A stretch of 64,000 nt of DNA, from assembly GCA_963810915.1 (NCBI GenBank), contig CAWEPH010000014.1, positions 1-64,000 of the forward strand. The letters run 5' to 3'. The notes under the pieces are model-generated. The model ran no database searches, had not been told where the DNA came from, and saw nothing but the letters and a program-made list of their open reading frames with translations. Source of the DNA: JAOUEA01 sp963810915. Its GTDB lineage: Bacteria > Actinomycetota > UBA4738 > HRBIN12. Position numbers and translations under genes: made by a program. Shown here in pieces: positions 55,525 to 64,000 of this stretch (position 1 is its first letter; the number at the start of each line of letters is the position of its first letter).

Positions 55525-56696
55525 GCGGGCACCTCCTGGCGTCGACCGCGGCGACCGCCTTGGAGGCCGCGTCGTCGAGATCGTCGGCCTGGATCAGCGT
55601 CAGGCCGCTCTCGTCGAGGATCCGGCGGCCCTCCTCCACGTTGGTCCCGGCGAGGCGCACGATCACCGGCACGCGGATCTCCTGGTCCCGCGTGGCCTGC
55701 ACCACGCCCTGCGCGATCCAGTCGCACCGGTTGATGCCCGCGAAGATGTTCACGAGGATCGCGCGCACGTTGGGGTCCTTCAACACGATGCGGAAGGCGT
55801 TCGCGATCTTCTCGGGGCTCGCACCGCCCCCGACGTCCAGGAAGTTCGCGGGGCGGCCCCCGTGGTGCACGATCGCGTCCATCGTCCCCATCGCGAGGCC
55901 GGCACCGTTCACGATGCAGCCCACCGAGCCGTCGAGCGCGATGTAGTTCAGGCCGTGGCCGGTGGCCTCGACCTCCTTCGGGTCCTCCTCGTCGAAGTCG
56001 CGCAGCTCCACCACGCGGCCCTGGCGGAACAGCGCGTTGTCGTCGAAGCTCATCTTGCAGTCGAGCGCGACCAGCTCGCCGTCCTCGGTCTCGATGAACG
56101 GGTTGATCTCGAGGAGCAGGCAGTCCTTGTCGCGGAAGAGCCGGTAGATGCGTCGCAGGAGGCGCGTGAAGGACGTGGTGCGGTTGCCCAGGCCGATCGC
56201 CGTCGCGACCTTCCGGCATTGGAAGTCGAGCAGCCCGACGCCCGGGTCGACGTACTCCTTGTGGATCGCATCGGGATGCGCGGCCGCGACCTCCTCGATG
56301 TCGACGCCGCCCTCGGCGCTCGCGATGACCACGATGCGTTGGGAGTCGCGGTCCACGACGAGCGAGAGGTAGAACTCGCGTTCGATCCGCGCCGCCCGTT
56401 CCACCAGGAGGCGACTCACGACCTGTCCGCGGCTGCCCGTCTGTTCGGTCACGAGCGTCGAGCCGAGCATCCGATCCGCGATCTCGGCCGTCTCGGCGGG
56501 CGTGTTCGCGATCTTCACCCCGCCCGCCTTCCCTCGGCCCCCCGCATGGATCTGGGCCTTCACCACCCAGCGGCTGCCGCCGAGCTCCTCGGCGACGCGC
56601 GCCGCGGCCTCGCGACGTGTAGATCACCTCGCCCCGGGGCGTCGGCACGCGGTAGGAGCGCAGCAGCTCCTTCGCCTGGTACTCGTGGATGTTCAT
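55521..56696 (-). CDS. mtkA: Malate-CoA ligase or succinyl-CoA ligase beta subunit, frameshifted
   Basis: About 391 residues. The start MNIHEYQAKELLRSYRVPTP is the ATP-grasp beta-subunit N-terminus. After a one-base shift near 56620 the main part follows (VVKAQIHAGGRGKAGGVK, LLEINPFIETEDGELVALD, NFLDVGGGASPEKIANAF, then VNIFAGINRCDWIAQGVV). A second shift near 55550 is needed to reach the stop at 55521, which overlaps the alpha-subunit start. Its own ATG overlaps the lyase stop (ATGA). Malate as substrate is inferred from the cluster. Confidence 0.82.
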   Translation of the reverse strand: MNIHEYQAKELLRSYRVPTPRGEVIYTSRGRGARRRGARRQPLGGEGPDPCGGPREGGRGEDREHARRDGRDRGSDARLDARDRTDGQPRTGRESPPGGTGGADRTRVLPLARRGPRLPTHRGHRERRGRRRHRGGRGRASRCDPQGVRRPGRRAARLPMPEGRDGDRPGQPHHVLHAPPATHLPALPRQGLPAPRDQPVHRDRGRRAGRARLQDELRRQRAVPPGPRGGAARLRRGGPEGGRGHRPRPELHRARRLGGLHRERCRPRDGDDGRDRAPRGPPRELPGRRGRCEPREDRERLPHRVEGPQRARDPREHLRGHQPVRLDRAGRGAGHAGPGDPRAGDRAPRRDQRGGGPPDPRRERPDADPGRRSRRRGLQGGRRGRRQEVPA

Positions 56697-57675
56697 CGGT
56701 CACCTCCGCGCGTCTCGATCTGCTCGACCTGACGGATCAGGTTCTCGGCCATGCGGATCGACGCGGCGTCGATCAGCCGCCCGTCGAGCGAGACGGCCCC
56801 CTTGCCCTCCTTCGCGGCGTCCTCCATGGCCTGGAGGATCCGTCGGGCACGCTCCACCTCGGCGGGCGCGGGGGAGAAGACCTCGTTCGCGAGCGCCACC
56901 TGGGAGGGATGGATCGCCCACTTGCCCTCGCATCCCAGCGCGGCCGCGCGCCGGGCCGCGCTGCGGTACCCGTCGGCGTCGTTGAAGTCGCCGAAGGGGC
57001 CGTCGATCGGACGGAGTCCCTCGGCGCGACACGCCGCCACCATCCGGCTGATGCCGAAGTGCCACTGGTCGCCCCAGTGCGTGTGGCGCGCGCCGGTCGC
57101 GGGGTCGGGGTCGGTGAGCACGGCGTAGTCGGGGTTGGCGCCGCCGATGTTCGTCGTGCGCGCCCGCACGCTCGCCGCGTAGTCGGCCACCCCGAAGACC
57201 ATCGCCTCGAGCCGGTCGGGTCGCGCCCGGCTGATCGCCTCGACGTTCGCCATGCCGGCCGCCGTCTCGATCAGGATGTGGATCCCGATCCGCCCGGGCT
57301 CCCAGCCGTTGCGCTGCTCGATCTGGTCCAGCAGCGTGCCCACGAACGCCACGTCGCTGGGCGCGCCCACCTTGGGCACGAGCACCGTGTCCAACACGTC
57401 GACCGCGCGCCTCCACCACCTCGACGATGTCGCGGTAGCACCAGTGCGTGTCGAGCCCGTTCACGCGCACGCTCACCGCGGTCGTGGACCAGTCGTGCGC
57501 CCCCAGCGCCTCGATCACGTTCGCGCGCGCACCGCTCCTTGTCGTCGGGCGCGACGGCGTCCTCGAGGTCGAGGAACACGACGTCGGCGCCGAGGGTGGC
57601 GGCCTTCTCCATCGCGCGGAGGTTGGTGCCGGGGACGGCGAGCTCGCTGCGGTGCAGCCGGTCCTTGCGCGTCAT
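56693..57675 (-). CDS. mcl: Malyl-CoA lyase / CitE-like CoA ester lyase, frameshifted
   Basis: About 327 residues in three frames (shifts near 57535 and 57400). N-terminus: HRSELAVPGTNLRAMEKAA, then VVFLDLEDAVAPDDK. Middle: VRVNGLDTHWCYRDIVEVV. C-terminus: VLVPKVGAPSDVAFV, IHILIETAAGMANVEAI, and KWAIHPSQVALANEVFSP. These are the HpcH/HpaI-CitE family blocks, with the metal-binding Glu and Asp. In this cluster it should split malyl-CoA into acetyl-CoA and glyoxylate. It starts 4 bases after the aminotransferase stop. Confidence 0.83.
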
Positions 57676-57679
57676 GGCG

Positions 57680-58827
57680 CTACCGGGGCAGCACGGCGTC
57701 GAACGCGGCGAGCACCCGATCGGCGGTCTCGCGGTTCGCGTTCACGCCCATCAGCCCCACGCGCCAGATCGGCGGCGCCTTGGGGCCGAGCCCGCCGCCG
57801 ACCTCGATGCCGTGCTCGCGCAGGATCCGGGTCTGGATCTCCTTGCCGTCCACGCCCTCCGGCACCTTGACCGCGGTGAGCTCCACGAGCTGGTGCTCGG
57901 GATCGGCGAGCAGCTCGAAACCGCGGCGCGCGGATCTCGTCCTGGAAGTACCGGCCGGCGTCCGCGTTGCGCGCCCACCGCGCCTCGAGTCCCTCCTCGA
58001 GGGCGAGGCGCACGCCCGTGTACAGCGCGTAGTACTGGAGGATCGGCATCGTGTGGTGGTAGGTGATCGGCCGGTCGATCCAGTACTTCGAGAGCTCCTC
58101 GAAGTCGTAGTAGTAGGGGACGGGCGCCGGTGTGCCGGCGCATCGCCTCGATCGGCCCGGTCGCTGATCGTCACGGGCGCGAGCCCGGGCGGGCACCCCA
58201 GGGCCTTCTGCGAGCAGGAGTAGGCGTAGTCGAGCCCCCACGCCGTCGGCCTCCACCGCCTGGCCGCCCAGCGAGGTCACGCAGTCCGCGTAGAGGAGGG
58301 CCTCGGATCCTGCCGGCGCGCATCGCCTCGGCGAGCTCCTGCAGCGGGAACTCGGCGCCCGTGGAGGTCTCCGCGTGCACGACGCTCACGATCTTGGTGT
58401 CGGGGTGGGCCGCGAGCGTGTCCATGATCGCGTCCACCGAGACGATCTGGCCGAAGTCGGCGGTGAGCTCGGTCACGTTCGCGCCCACGCGGTGCGCGAA
58501 GTCGTTGAGGCGCGAGCCGAAGAACCCCCAGTGACAGCTGATCACATCGTCGCCCGGATCGACGAGGTTCATGAACCCGGCCTCCATCGCGGAGGTGCCG
58601 GAGGACGAGAGCGAGAGCGTGAGACCCTGGTCGCCGCGGCGCCAGAGCGCGCGCAGCCCCGCGACGAGGTCCAGCAGGATGTCCCAGAAGTCGGGGTCGA
58701 GGTGCCCGTTCATCGGGAGCTGCATCGCCTCGAGCACCTTCGGGTGGACGTTGGAGGGGCCAGGGCCGCAGAGCAGCCGGTCGCCCGGGTCCAGCGCCGG
58801 GATCGTCGTGACCTGTCCTTCCGCCAT
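57680..58827 (-). CDS. Serine-glyoxylate aminotransferase, frameshifted
   Basis: About 380 residues in several frames (shifts near 58315, 58240, 58140 and 57940). N-terminus: DRLLCGPGPSNVHPKVLEAM and SLSSSGTSAMEAGFMNLV. Middle: LLYADCVTSLGG (PLP-binding Asp) and YSCSQKALGCPPGLAPV with the PLP lysine. C-terminus: YYDFEELSKYW, ITYHHTMPILQYYAL, then LVELTAVKVPEG. This class V aminotransferase family uses serine, alanine or glyoxylate. In the serine cycle it turns serine plus glyoxylate into hydroxypyruvate plus glycine. ATG 58827 follows GAGGGAGGG. Operator and promoter lie just upstream. Confidence 0.83.
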
Positions 58828-58871
58828 GGGTCCCTCCCTCATGTGCCGGCTCCGCGGACAGGAGACGGTGA

Positions 58872-58904
58872 TTGAACGGCCGTTCAAACGAGGGGCTGAG
58901 TATG
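58872..58904 (-). promoter_or_regulatory. TetR-like operator and promoter of the sga-mcl-mtkAB unit
   Basis: TTGAACGGCCGTTCAA at 58872-58887 is a perfect 16-base palindrome of the kind bound by TetR-family repressors. On the minus strand a CATACT box at 58899-58904 would place the transcription start near 58892, so the palindrome would cover about +5 to +20. That suits repression of the genes from the aminotransferase onward. No TetR gene lies in the window. Confidence 0.6.
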
Positions 58905-58957
58905 GCACAGGTCCGTGCCCGCACGGAAGTCGGGCCCCTGACCTGCGGACATGCGCG

Positions 58958-61558
58958 CTAGCCCGTGTTCTGCAGACCCTGCGGCCACACCGCTGATCGT
59001 CGCCTGCACCAGACGGTCCGTGCGCCCTCCCGCGGTGCTCGTTCAGGAACCGCAGCTGCAGGAAGGAGAGCGCGTCGACGTACGGGTTGCGGAGCTCGAT
59101 CGCGCGCTGCAGCTCGGGCTTGCAGTCGAGGAGGCGCCCGTGCCCGGCCACCGCGAGCACCAGGTCGCTGGTGCGCGCGAACTCGTCGCGGATGGCCCGC
59201 GCCAGGTCGTCGCGCTCCCCGCGCGCGAGGTACGCCTCGGCGATGTCCGCATCGGCCTTCGCGAGCGACAGCTCGGCGTTCTCGATCAGCGCGGTGAAGA
59301 AGGGCCAGTCGCGGAACATCCGGCGCAGCCGGGCGAGCCCCTCCGCGCTCGGCGGCGACCGCGGCCAGTCCCGTCCCGAGCCCGAACCATCCCGGTAGGT
59401 TCACGCGGCTCTGCGCCCACGCGAACACCCACGGGATCGCGCGAAGGTCGTCGAGGTCGTGGGCGTCGTCGGCAGACCGCGCGACGGGCCGCGACCCGAT
59501 GGGCAGCGCGGCGAGCCCGTCGATCGGGGTGACGCGTCGGAAGAACCCGACGAAGCCCGGGAGCTCGCACGAGCTCGGTGTAGGCCGCCTGGGACGCCTC
59601 CGCCATCACGTCGATCTCGCCGCCGAACGGGACGGCCGGATCATCGACGTCGCCCTGCCGGTCGACGCGGAGCACCGCGTTCGTGAGCTGCTCGAGGTGG
59701 CGCTCGGCGATCGCGGCGTTGCCGTACCGCGCGAAGGCCACCTCGCCCTGCTCCGTGACCTGGAAGCGGCCTCGCACCGACCCGGGAGGCTGGCCGAGGA
59801 TCGCGCGGTTGGTGGGCCCGCCGCCGCGCCCGAGCGCGCCGCCGCGTCCGTGGAAGATCGTGAGCCCCAGTCCGCGCGCGCGCGCCCAGGCCGCGAGCGC
59901 CGCCTGGGCTCGATACAGCTCGAGGTTGGCGGCGAGCATGCCGACCTCCTTGGCCGAGTCCGAGTAGCCGACCATCACGTCGAGGACGATCCCCGTGGCG
60001 GGCGAGGCGTCGCCGCACCCCGGGCATCGCGAGCCACCCGTCGAGGATCCGCGGCGCGGTCGCGAGCTCGCGACGCGTCTCGAACAGCGGCACCGCGCGC
60101 ACGTCCGGCGGGATGTCCGGCGCGGCCAGGCGCGCGAGCCGGGGCACCGCCTCGAGATCGTCGGGGCTGCGCGTGAAGCTCACGATCACGCGGTGACAGG
60201 CCGCGCCACCCGAACCGGTCCTGGATCCGACGGATCGCGCGGAACGTGGCGGCCACCTCCGCGGAGGCGGGCGAAACGGCGCCGTCGCCCCGGAGCTCGT
60301 CCACGGCCGCGCGCAGCACGTCTGCGTGCTGACGGACATCCATGGAGGCGAGGTGGAACCCGAACGTCTCCACCTGCCAGCGCAGGTGCTGCAGGTCGCC
60401 CCACGCGAGCGGCGCAGCGCCCCCTTCGTCCAGCGACCGCTGCAGGACGTCGAGATCGGCGGCCAGCTCGTCGGGGCTCGAGAAGCCCGAAGGCGCGCCG
60501 GTCCGGGTGGCCGCCAGGCGGTGCGCCGCCAGCCCGAGCTTGCGGCGATGCGGCGCATCCGGGAGCTTCCGCTCCAACTCCGCGGCCACGTCCGGCAGCC
60601 GGGCCGCGTCGCGCCGAAGCGCTGCCCGCAGCGTCCGGCTCGGCGGGACGTCGCGATCGGAGACCGAGAGCGTGCGCGCGATGCGCCGGGCCGCCGCCTC
60701 GAGCCCGCGCAGGACGTGGTCCGACGCGATCGCGACGGCGGCCTCCGTGACCTCGGCGGTGACCGACGGGTTGCCGTCGCGGTCCCCGCCCACCCAGGTG
60801 CCCCACCGCAGGAACGGCTGGAAGGGCGGGCGGCGCCGTCCGGCACCGTCGGGGTCGAGCGCGCGATCCATCTCGCGGTAGACGAGGGGCAGCGTCGTGA
60901 ACAGGGTGTGGTCGAAGAGGGCGAGGATCGCCCGCACCTCGTCGAGCGGCTCCGGTCGATGGCGTCGGATCGGATCGGTGAGCCACAGCCCGGTGATCTC
61001 TTCCGCGAGCCTCCTGTCGACCTCGCGCTCCTCGGCCCGATCGAGCTCCGCGCGCTCCCGGGCGCCCAGAAGATCCCCGATCCGCCAGAGGTGCTCGACC
61101 ACGGCGCGGCGCTTCGCCTCGGTGGGGTGCGCGGTGAGGACGGGCATGATCAGGAGCCCCTCGAGGGCATCCGGCGTCAGGTCCGTCAGGGCGGCGAGCG
61201 AGTCCTCCAGCGGGCGTGCGCCCCTGCTGCGGGACCGCAGTGTGCGTACCCGGTGCCGCTCCTCGGCCACGTTCACGAGTTGGAAGTAGGCGGTGAACGC
61301 CCGGATCACGTCCTCGGCGCGTGCCCGGTCGAACCCGTCGACGATCGCGATCACCCGCCGCCGGCCCGCCGCCGAAGGCCGCTGCCTGAGCCCGATCGCG
61401 GCCTTCCGGAGGCGCTCGACGTCATCGAGCAGGCCGGCGCCCCCGTGTGCGGCGACGGCGTCGCCGAGCAGGGTCGTGAGCAGACGGACGTCGCGCCGCA
61501 GCGGATCGGGTAGCGGCCGCTCCCGGCGGCCGGTCGGTGCGGCCGCGGGTGCGGTCAC
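58958..61558 (-). CDS. ppc: Phosphoenolpyruvate carboxylase, frameshifted
   Basis: About 866 residues, intact for the first 450 (LTAHPTEAKRRAVVEHLWRI with the catalytic His region; WVGGDRDGNPSVT). It then continues through about five one-base shifts near 60190, 59985, 59575, 59330 and 58990. Later pieces carry VIVSFTRSPDD, MVGYSDSAKEVG, the bicarbonate/PEP-site motif FHGRGGALGRGGGP, and LELRNP-like AIELRNPYVDAL. The protein ends in QNTG, the invariant C-terminus of the family. It carboxylates PEP to oxaloacetate, which feeds malate into the serine cycle. It starts 7 bases after the hydroxypyruvate reductase stop. Confidence 0.88.
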
Positions 61559-61565
61559 GGCTGGC

Positions 61566-62552
61566 TCACCCCTTGAACGCGTCTGGGTTCAACAGCGTAG
61601 GCGGCCTGACGCCATCGAGCGCCGCGAACACGTTCTCCACGGTGAGGGCACCCATCGCGTTGCGGGTGTCGACGGTGGCCGATCCGAGGTGCGGGATCAC
61701 GACGGCGTTCTCGAGCGCGAGCAGACGCGGCTCGACCTCCGGCTCCCGCTCGAACACGTCGAGCCCGGCCGCGAAGATCTCGCCGGACGCGAGCGCGTCG
61801 GCCAGGGCGGCCTCGTCCACTACGGGCCCACGCGAGGTGTTCACCAGCACCGCGGTCGGCTTCATCTTCGCGAACGCCTCGGCGTCGAACAGATGCCGGG
61901 TCTCCTCGGTGAGGTTCGTGTGGATCGAGACGAAGTCCGCCTCGGCGAGGAGCTCGTCCAGCTCCCGGCGCTCCGCGCCGGTCTCGGCCTCGACGTCCGG
62001 TGGGAGTTGGAACGCGTCCGCGTAGAGCACCCTCATGCCGAAGCCCTTCGCGCGGCGCGCCACGGCCTGACCGATCCTGCCGAACCCCACGATGCCGATC
62101 GTCTTGTGATGCACGTCCTGGCCGAGCATCATCAGCGGCCCCCAGATCCACGGTCTCCCGGCCCGCAGGAGCCGCTCGCCCTCGCCGAGGCGTCGCGCGG
62201 CCGCCATCAGCAACGCGAAGGCCGTGTCCGCGGTCGTCTCGGTGAGGACGTCGGGCGTGTTGGTCGCCAACACGCCGGCGGTGGTGCACGCCGCGACGTC
62301 GATGTTGTCGAAGCCCACCGCATGGTTGGCGACGATCTTGAGCTGCGGGCCCGCGGCGGCCAGGAACTCGGCGTCCACCCGCTCGGTGAGCATCGTGATG
62401 ATCGCGTCCCGGCCTCGGACGACCGCCAGGAGTTCCTCGCGCGGGATACCGAACTCGTTCTCGTGCACGGTTACGTCGCAGCGCTCCCGGAGCTGCGCCA
62501 GGGGCCCGTCCATGATGGGGCGGGTGACCAGGACATCGGCTCGTTCACTCAT
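61566..62552 (-). CDS. Hydroxypyruvate reductase / D-2-hydroxyacid dehydrogenase
   Basis: 328 residues, unbroken. The NAD(P)-binding motif is GIVGFGRIGQAVA. The catalytic residues are visible as VNTSRGPVV (Arg), the Glu in DVFEREPEVEP, and IPHLGSATVDTR (His). The family includes glyoxylate/hydroxypyruvate reductases. The neighbours point to reduction of hydroxypyruvate to D-glycerate in the serine cycle. ATG 62552 has AGGAGAACCGCC upstream. First gene of the cluster. Confidence 0.9.
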   Translation of the reverse strand: MSERADVLVTRPIMDGPLAQLRERCDVTVHENEFGIPREELLAVVRGRDAIITMLTERVDAEFLAAAGPQLKIVANHAVGFDNIDVAACTTAGVLATNTPDVLTETTADTAFALLMAAARRLGEGERLLRAGRPWIWGPLMMLGQDVHHKTIGIVGFGRIGQAVARRAKGFGMRVLYADAFQLPPDVEAETGAERRELDELLAEADFVSIHTNLTEETRHLFDAEAFAKMKPTAVLVNTSRGPVVDEAALADALASGEIFAAGLDVFEREPEVEPRLLALENAVVIPHLGSATVDTRNAMGALTVENVFAALDGVRPPTLLNPDAFKG

Positions 62553-62656
62553 GGCGGTTCTCCTCGCATCCGGATCGGGAGGCTCGGAGTATGCGCGACC
62601 GAGACCGCCGGGTGGTAGTCGCGCGTGGGAAGGCGATCGTGTGCGAGCATCGAGCG

Positions 62657-63181
62657 ATGACCGCGTTCACCATCCGCACGGAGCGCCTCACGCTTCGGCC
62701 TCTGCGCCTGGACGATGCGACGGCGCTGAACGCGATCCAAGCCGACCCGGACCACATGCGCCTGTGGCCCCATCCGTTCTCGATGGAGGAGACGCTCGCG
62801 TGGATCGAGACGATGCAGGACCGCTACGAGCGCGACGGCTTCGCGTTGTGGGCGGTGGAGGACGCGTCGACGGGGGCGTTCCTCGGCAACGTGGGCCCGT
62901 GCATGCAGCACGTCGACGGCGTGGACGAGGTGGAGCTCGGGTGGTCGATCACCCCGGCTCGGGCGCGGCAAGGGATCGCCACCGAGGCCGGGGCCGCCTC
63001 CCGCGACTGGGTCTTCGCGACGCTCGACGTCGACCACGTGATCTCGCTGATCATGCCCGAGAACCTCCCGTCGCGCGGCGTCGCCGAGAACCTCGGCATG
63101 ACGGTGTGGAAGGACGTCGTATGGGGGAGCCTCGATCCGCGGCGCCATCACGTGTACCGGCTGGACCGGCCTCCGGCGTGA
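62657..63181 (+). CDS. GNAT family N-acetyltransferase (RimJ/RimL type)
   Basis: 174 residues. It starts with the typical IRTERLTLRPLRLDDA. The acetyl-CoA-binding region is ELGWSITPARARQGIATEA, and NLPSRGVAENLGM is the conserved end of the fold. Proteins of this type acetylate N-termini, antibiotics or small amines; the target is unknown. ATG 62657 is chosen over an upstream ATG at 62591 because the domain begins there. Confidence 0.88.
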   Translation: MTAFTIRTERLTLRPLRLDDATALNAIQADPDHMRLWPHPFSMEETLAWIETMQDRYERDGFALWAVEDASTGAFLGNVGPCMQHVDGVDEVELGWSITPARARQGIATEAGAASRDWVFATLDVDHVISLIMPENLPSRGVAENLGMTVWKDVVWGSLDPRRHHVYRLDRPPA

Positions 63182-63190
63182 AGGAGCCAA

Positions 63191-63700
63191 CTAGTCGGTG
63201 ACGTCGATCCGTTCGATCACGACGTCGTCGGCCGGACGGTCCTGGGCCCCCGTCGGCACCCGCGAGATCGCCTCCACGACGTCGTAGCCGTCCGTCACCT
63301 GGCCGAAGATCGTGTGTCGCCCGTTGAGGTGCGGCGTCTCCGTCACCGTAACGAAGAACTGCGAGCCGTTGGTGCCGGGGCCCGCGTTCGCCATCGCGAG
63401 GCGCCCGACCTGGTTGAAGGAGGGGCCGTCGGGCGGGCATTCGTCCTCGAACTGGTAGCCGGGCCCGCCGGTGCCGGTGCCGGTGGGGTCGCCGCCCTGG
63501 ATCATGAACCCGTCGATGACCCGATGGAAGATCGTGCCTGCGTAGAGCGGCTCGCTCTTCGTTTCGCCGTCGCGTGGATCGCGCCACTCGCCGGCTCCGG
63601 TAGCCAGATCCACGAAGTTCTGCACGGTCTTGGGCGCGTGCTCCGGCATCAGCTGCGCGGTGAACGAGCCCTTGTTGGTCACGAAGGTGGCGGTGGTCAC
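63191..63700 (-). CDS. Cyclophilin-type peptidyl-prolyl cis-trans isomerase
   Basis: 169 residues of the cyclophilin fold: YAGTIFHRVIDGFMIQGGDP, FEDECPPDGPSFNQVGRLAM and GPGTNGSQFFVT hold the active-site Arg, Phe and Gln. No signal peptide is seen, so it acts in the cytoplasm on prolyl bonds during folding. Confidence 0.95.
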   Translation of the reverse strand: MTTATFVTNKGSFTAQLMPEHAPKTVQNFVDLATGAGEWRDPRDGETKSEPLYAGTIFHRVIDGFMIQGGDPTGTGTGGPGYQFEDECPPDGPSFNQVGRLAMANAGPGTNGSQFFVTVTETPHLNGRHTIFGQVTDGYDVVEAISRVPTGAQDRPADDVVIERIDVTD

Positions 63701-63761
63701 GACGCGATCCTTCCAGGTGGACGACGGACGTCCCGAGTCTACCGGGCTCGTGGTGAGGGCC

Positions 63762-64000
63762 TCATCGGAGCGGCTTGCCGGCCCGCACGACGGCGCCCAG
63801 CCACGACCCCGCCGCCAACGACGTCAGGATCGCGAGCAGCACCAGGCATGCGTAGAGGTTCTGGTCGATGATCCCGGCCCCCAGCGCCACCGACGCCAGC
63901 ACGATGCCCGGCCCGCCACGCGCGTTGAGCGCGGCCGCGAGGTTGCGCGCGCCGGCCGCCGACTCGCCCGCGAGCCGCGCGCCCACCCATACGCTCGCGT
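63762..64000 (-). CDS. Cation:proton antiporter, C-terminal part (cut by window edge)
   Basis: The frame is open to the window end, so only the last 79 residues are seen. GARLAGESAAGARNLAAALNARGGPGI resembles the last core helices of CPA-type Na+/H+ antiporters, where an NARG motif precedes the helix carrying IVLASVALG. Two membrane helices and a short basic tail follow. The 5' part lies outside the window. Confidence 0.7.
   Translation of the reverse strand, partial: ASVWVGARLAGESAAGARNLAAALNARGGPGIVLASVALGAGIIDQNLYACLVLLAILTSLAAGSWLGAVVRAGKPLR

Noticed and set aside
54622..56696. Plain TCA-cycle succinyl-CoA synthetase
   Set aside because: Not excluded by sequence alone, but tight linkage with malyl-CoA lyase, serine-glyoxylate aminotransferase, PEP carboxylase and hydroxypyruvate reductase makes malate-CoA ligase the better reading.

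Overview
The window is a GC-rich (about two thirds G+C by eye) bacterial chromosome segment, densely coded on both strands. I saw no rRNA, tRNA, phage, insertion sequence or CRISPR array. The gene set (DUF6325, SHOCT and small AhpD-like proteins, a MalT-like LuxR regulator, a split LigD-type ligase/polymerase, a flippase-like protein with a kinase-like domain, DUF1501/DUF1800 proteins, many promoters of the form TANNNT sitting 7 nt before the start codon) points to an uncultured, deep-branching Actinomycetota or a neighbouring Terrabacteria lineage. That placement is an inference, not a proven assignment.

Layout. 1-4.4 kb: lipid kinase, SulP sulfate permease, Na+/H+ antiporter. 4.5-13 kb: the most unusual region. 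A large MalT-like LuxR regulator is followed by small redox and unknown genes, and five copies of one palindrome (core TCACCCGGGTGA) lie at gene starts. Three copies sit 56.5-57.5 bp upstream of a conserved leaderless start module. I read this as a regulon made of cupin, AhpD-like, rhodanese and unknown proteins. 13-23 kb: membrane and ion-transport genes (DUF389, DUF1345, a flippase-like fusion, ClC) and two paralogous pairs of a DUF6325 protein with a small SHOCT-type partner. 23.4-26.9 kb: DUF1501, DUF1800 and a pilin-like protein. 26.9-31.5 kb: lipid modification (cyclopropane synthase, DUF1365, FAD oxidoreductase, divergent acyl-ACP desaturase). 31.5-39 kb: secreted metalloprotease, arginase-like protein, glycosyltransferase, a corrinoid protein with an MttB-type methyltransferase, and an L,D-transpeptidase. 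39-50 kb: cyclase/AAA regulator, class I aldolase, polyamine-type ABC transporter without its ATPase, TypA. 50-54.6 kb: DNA ligase, LigD-type polymerase, P-type ATPase. 54.6-62.6 kb: a compact serine-cycle cluster (hydroxypyruvate reductase, PEP carboxylase, serine-glyoxylate aminotransferase, malyl-CoA lyase, two-subunit malate-CoA ligase) with a TetR-like operator in its middle. 62.6-64 kb: acetyltransferase, cyclophilin, and the end of an antiporter cut by the window.

How genes work together. The serine-cycle genes together would convert serine-derived hydroxypyruvate to glycerate, carboxylate PEP, activate malate to malyl-CoA and split it to glyoxylate and acetyl-CoA. That implies C1 assimilation and fits the nearby corrinoid/MttB methyltransferase pair. 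The LuxR region looks like a stress- or redox-responsive regulon.

Quality caution. Many conserved genes (16-19 kb, 23.8 kb, 32 kb, 51.7-61.5 kb) are broken by single-base frameshifts, several in G runs or GC repeats, with the protein continuing intact in another frame. This looks more like consensus error than gene decay.
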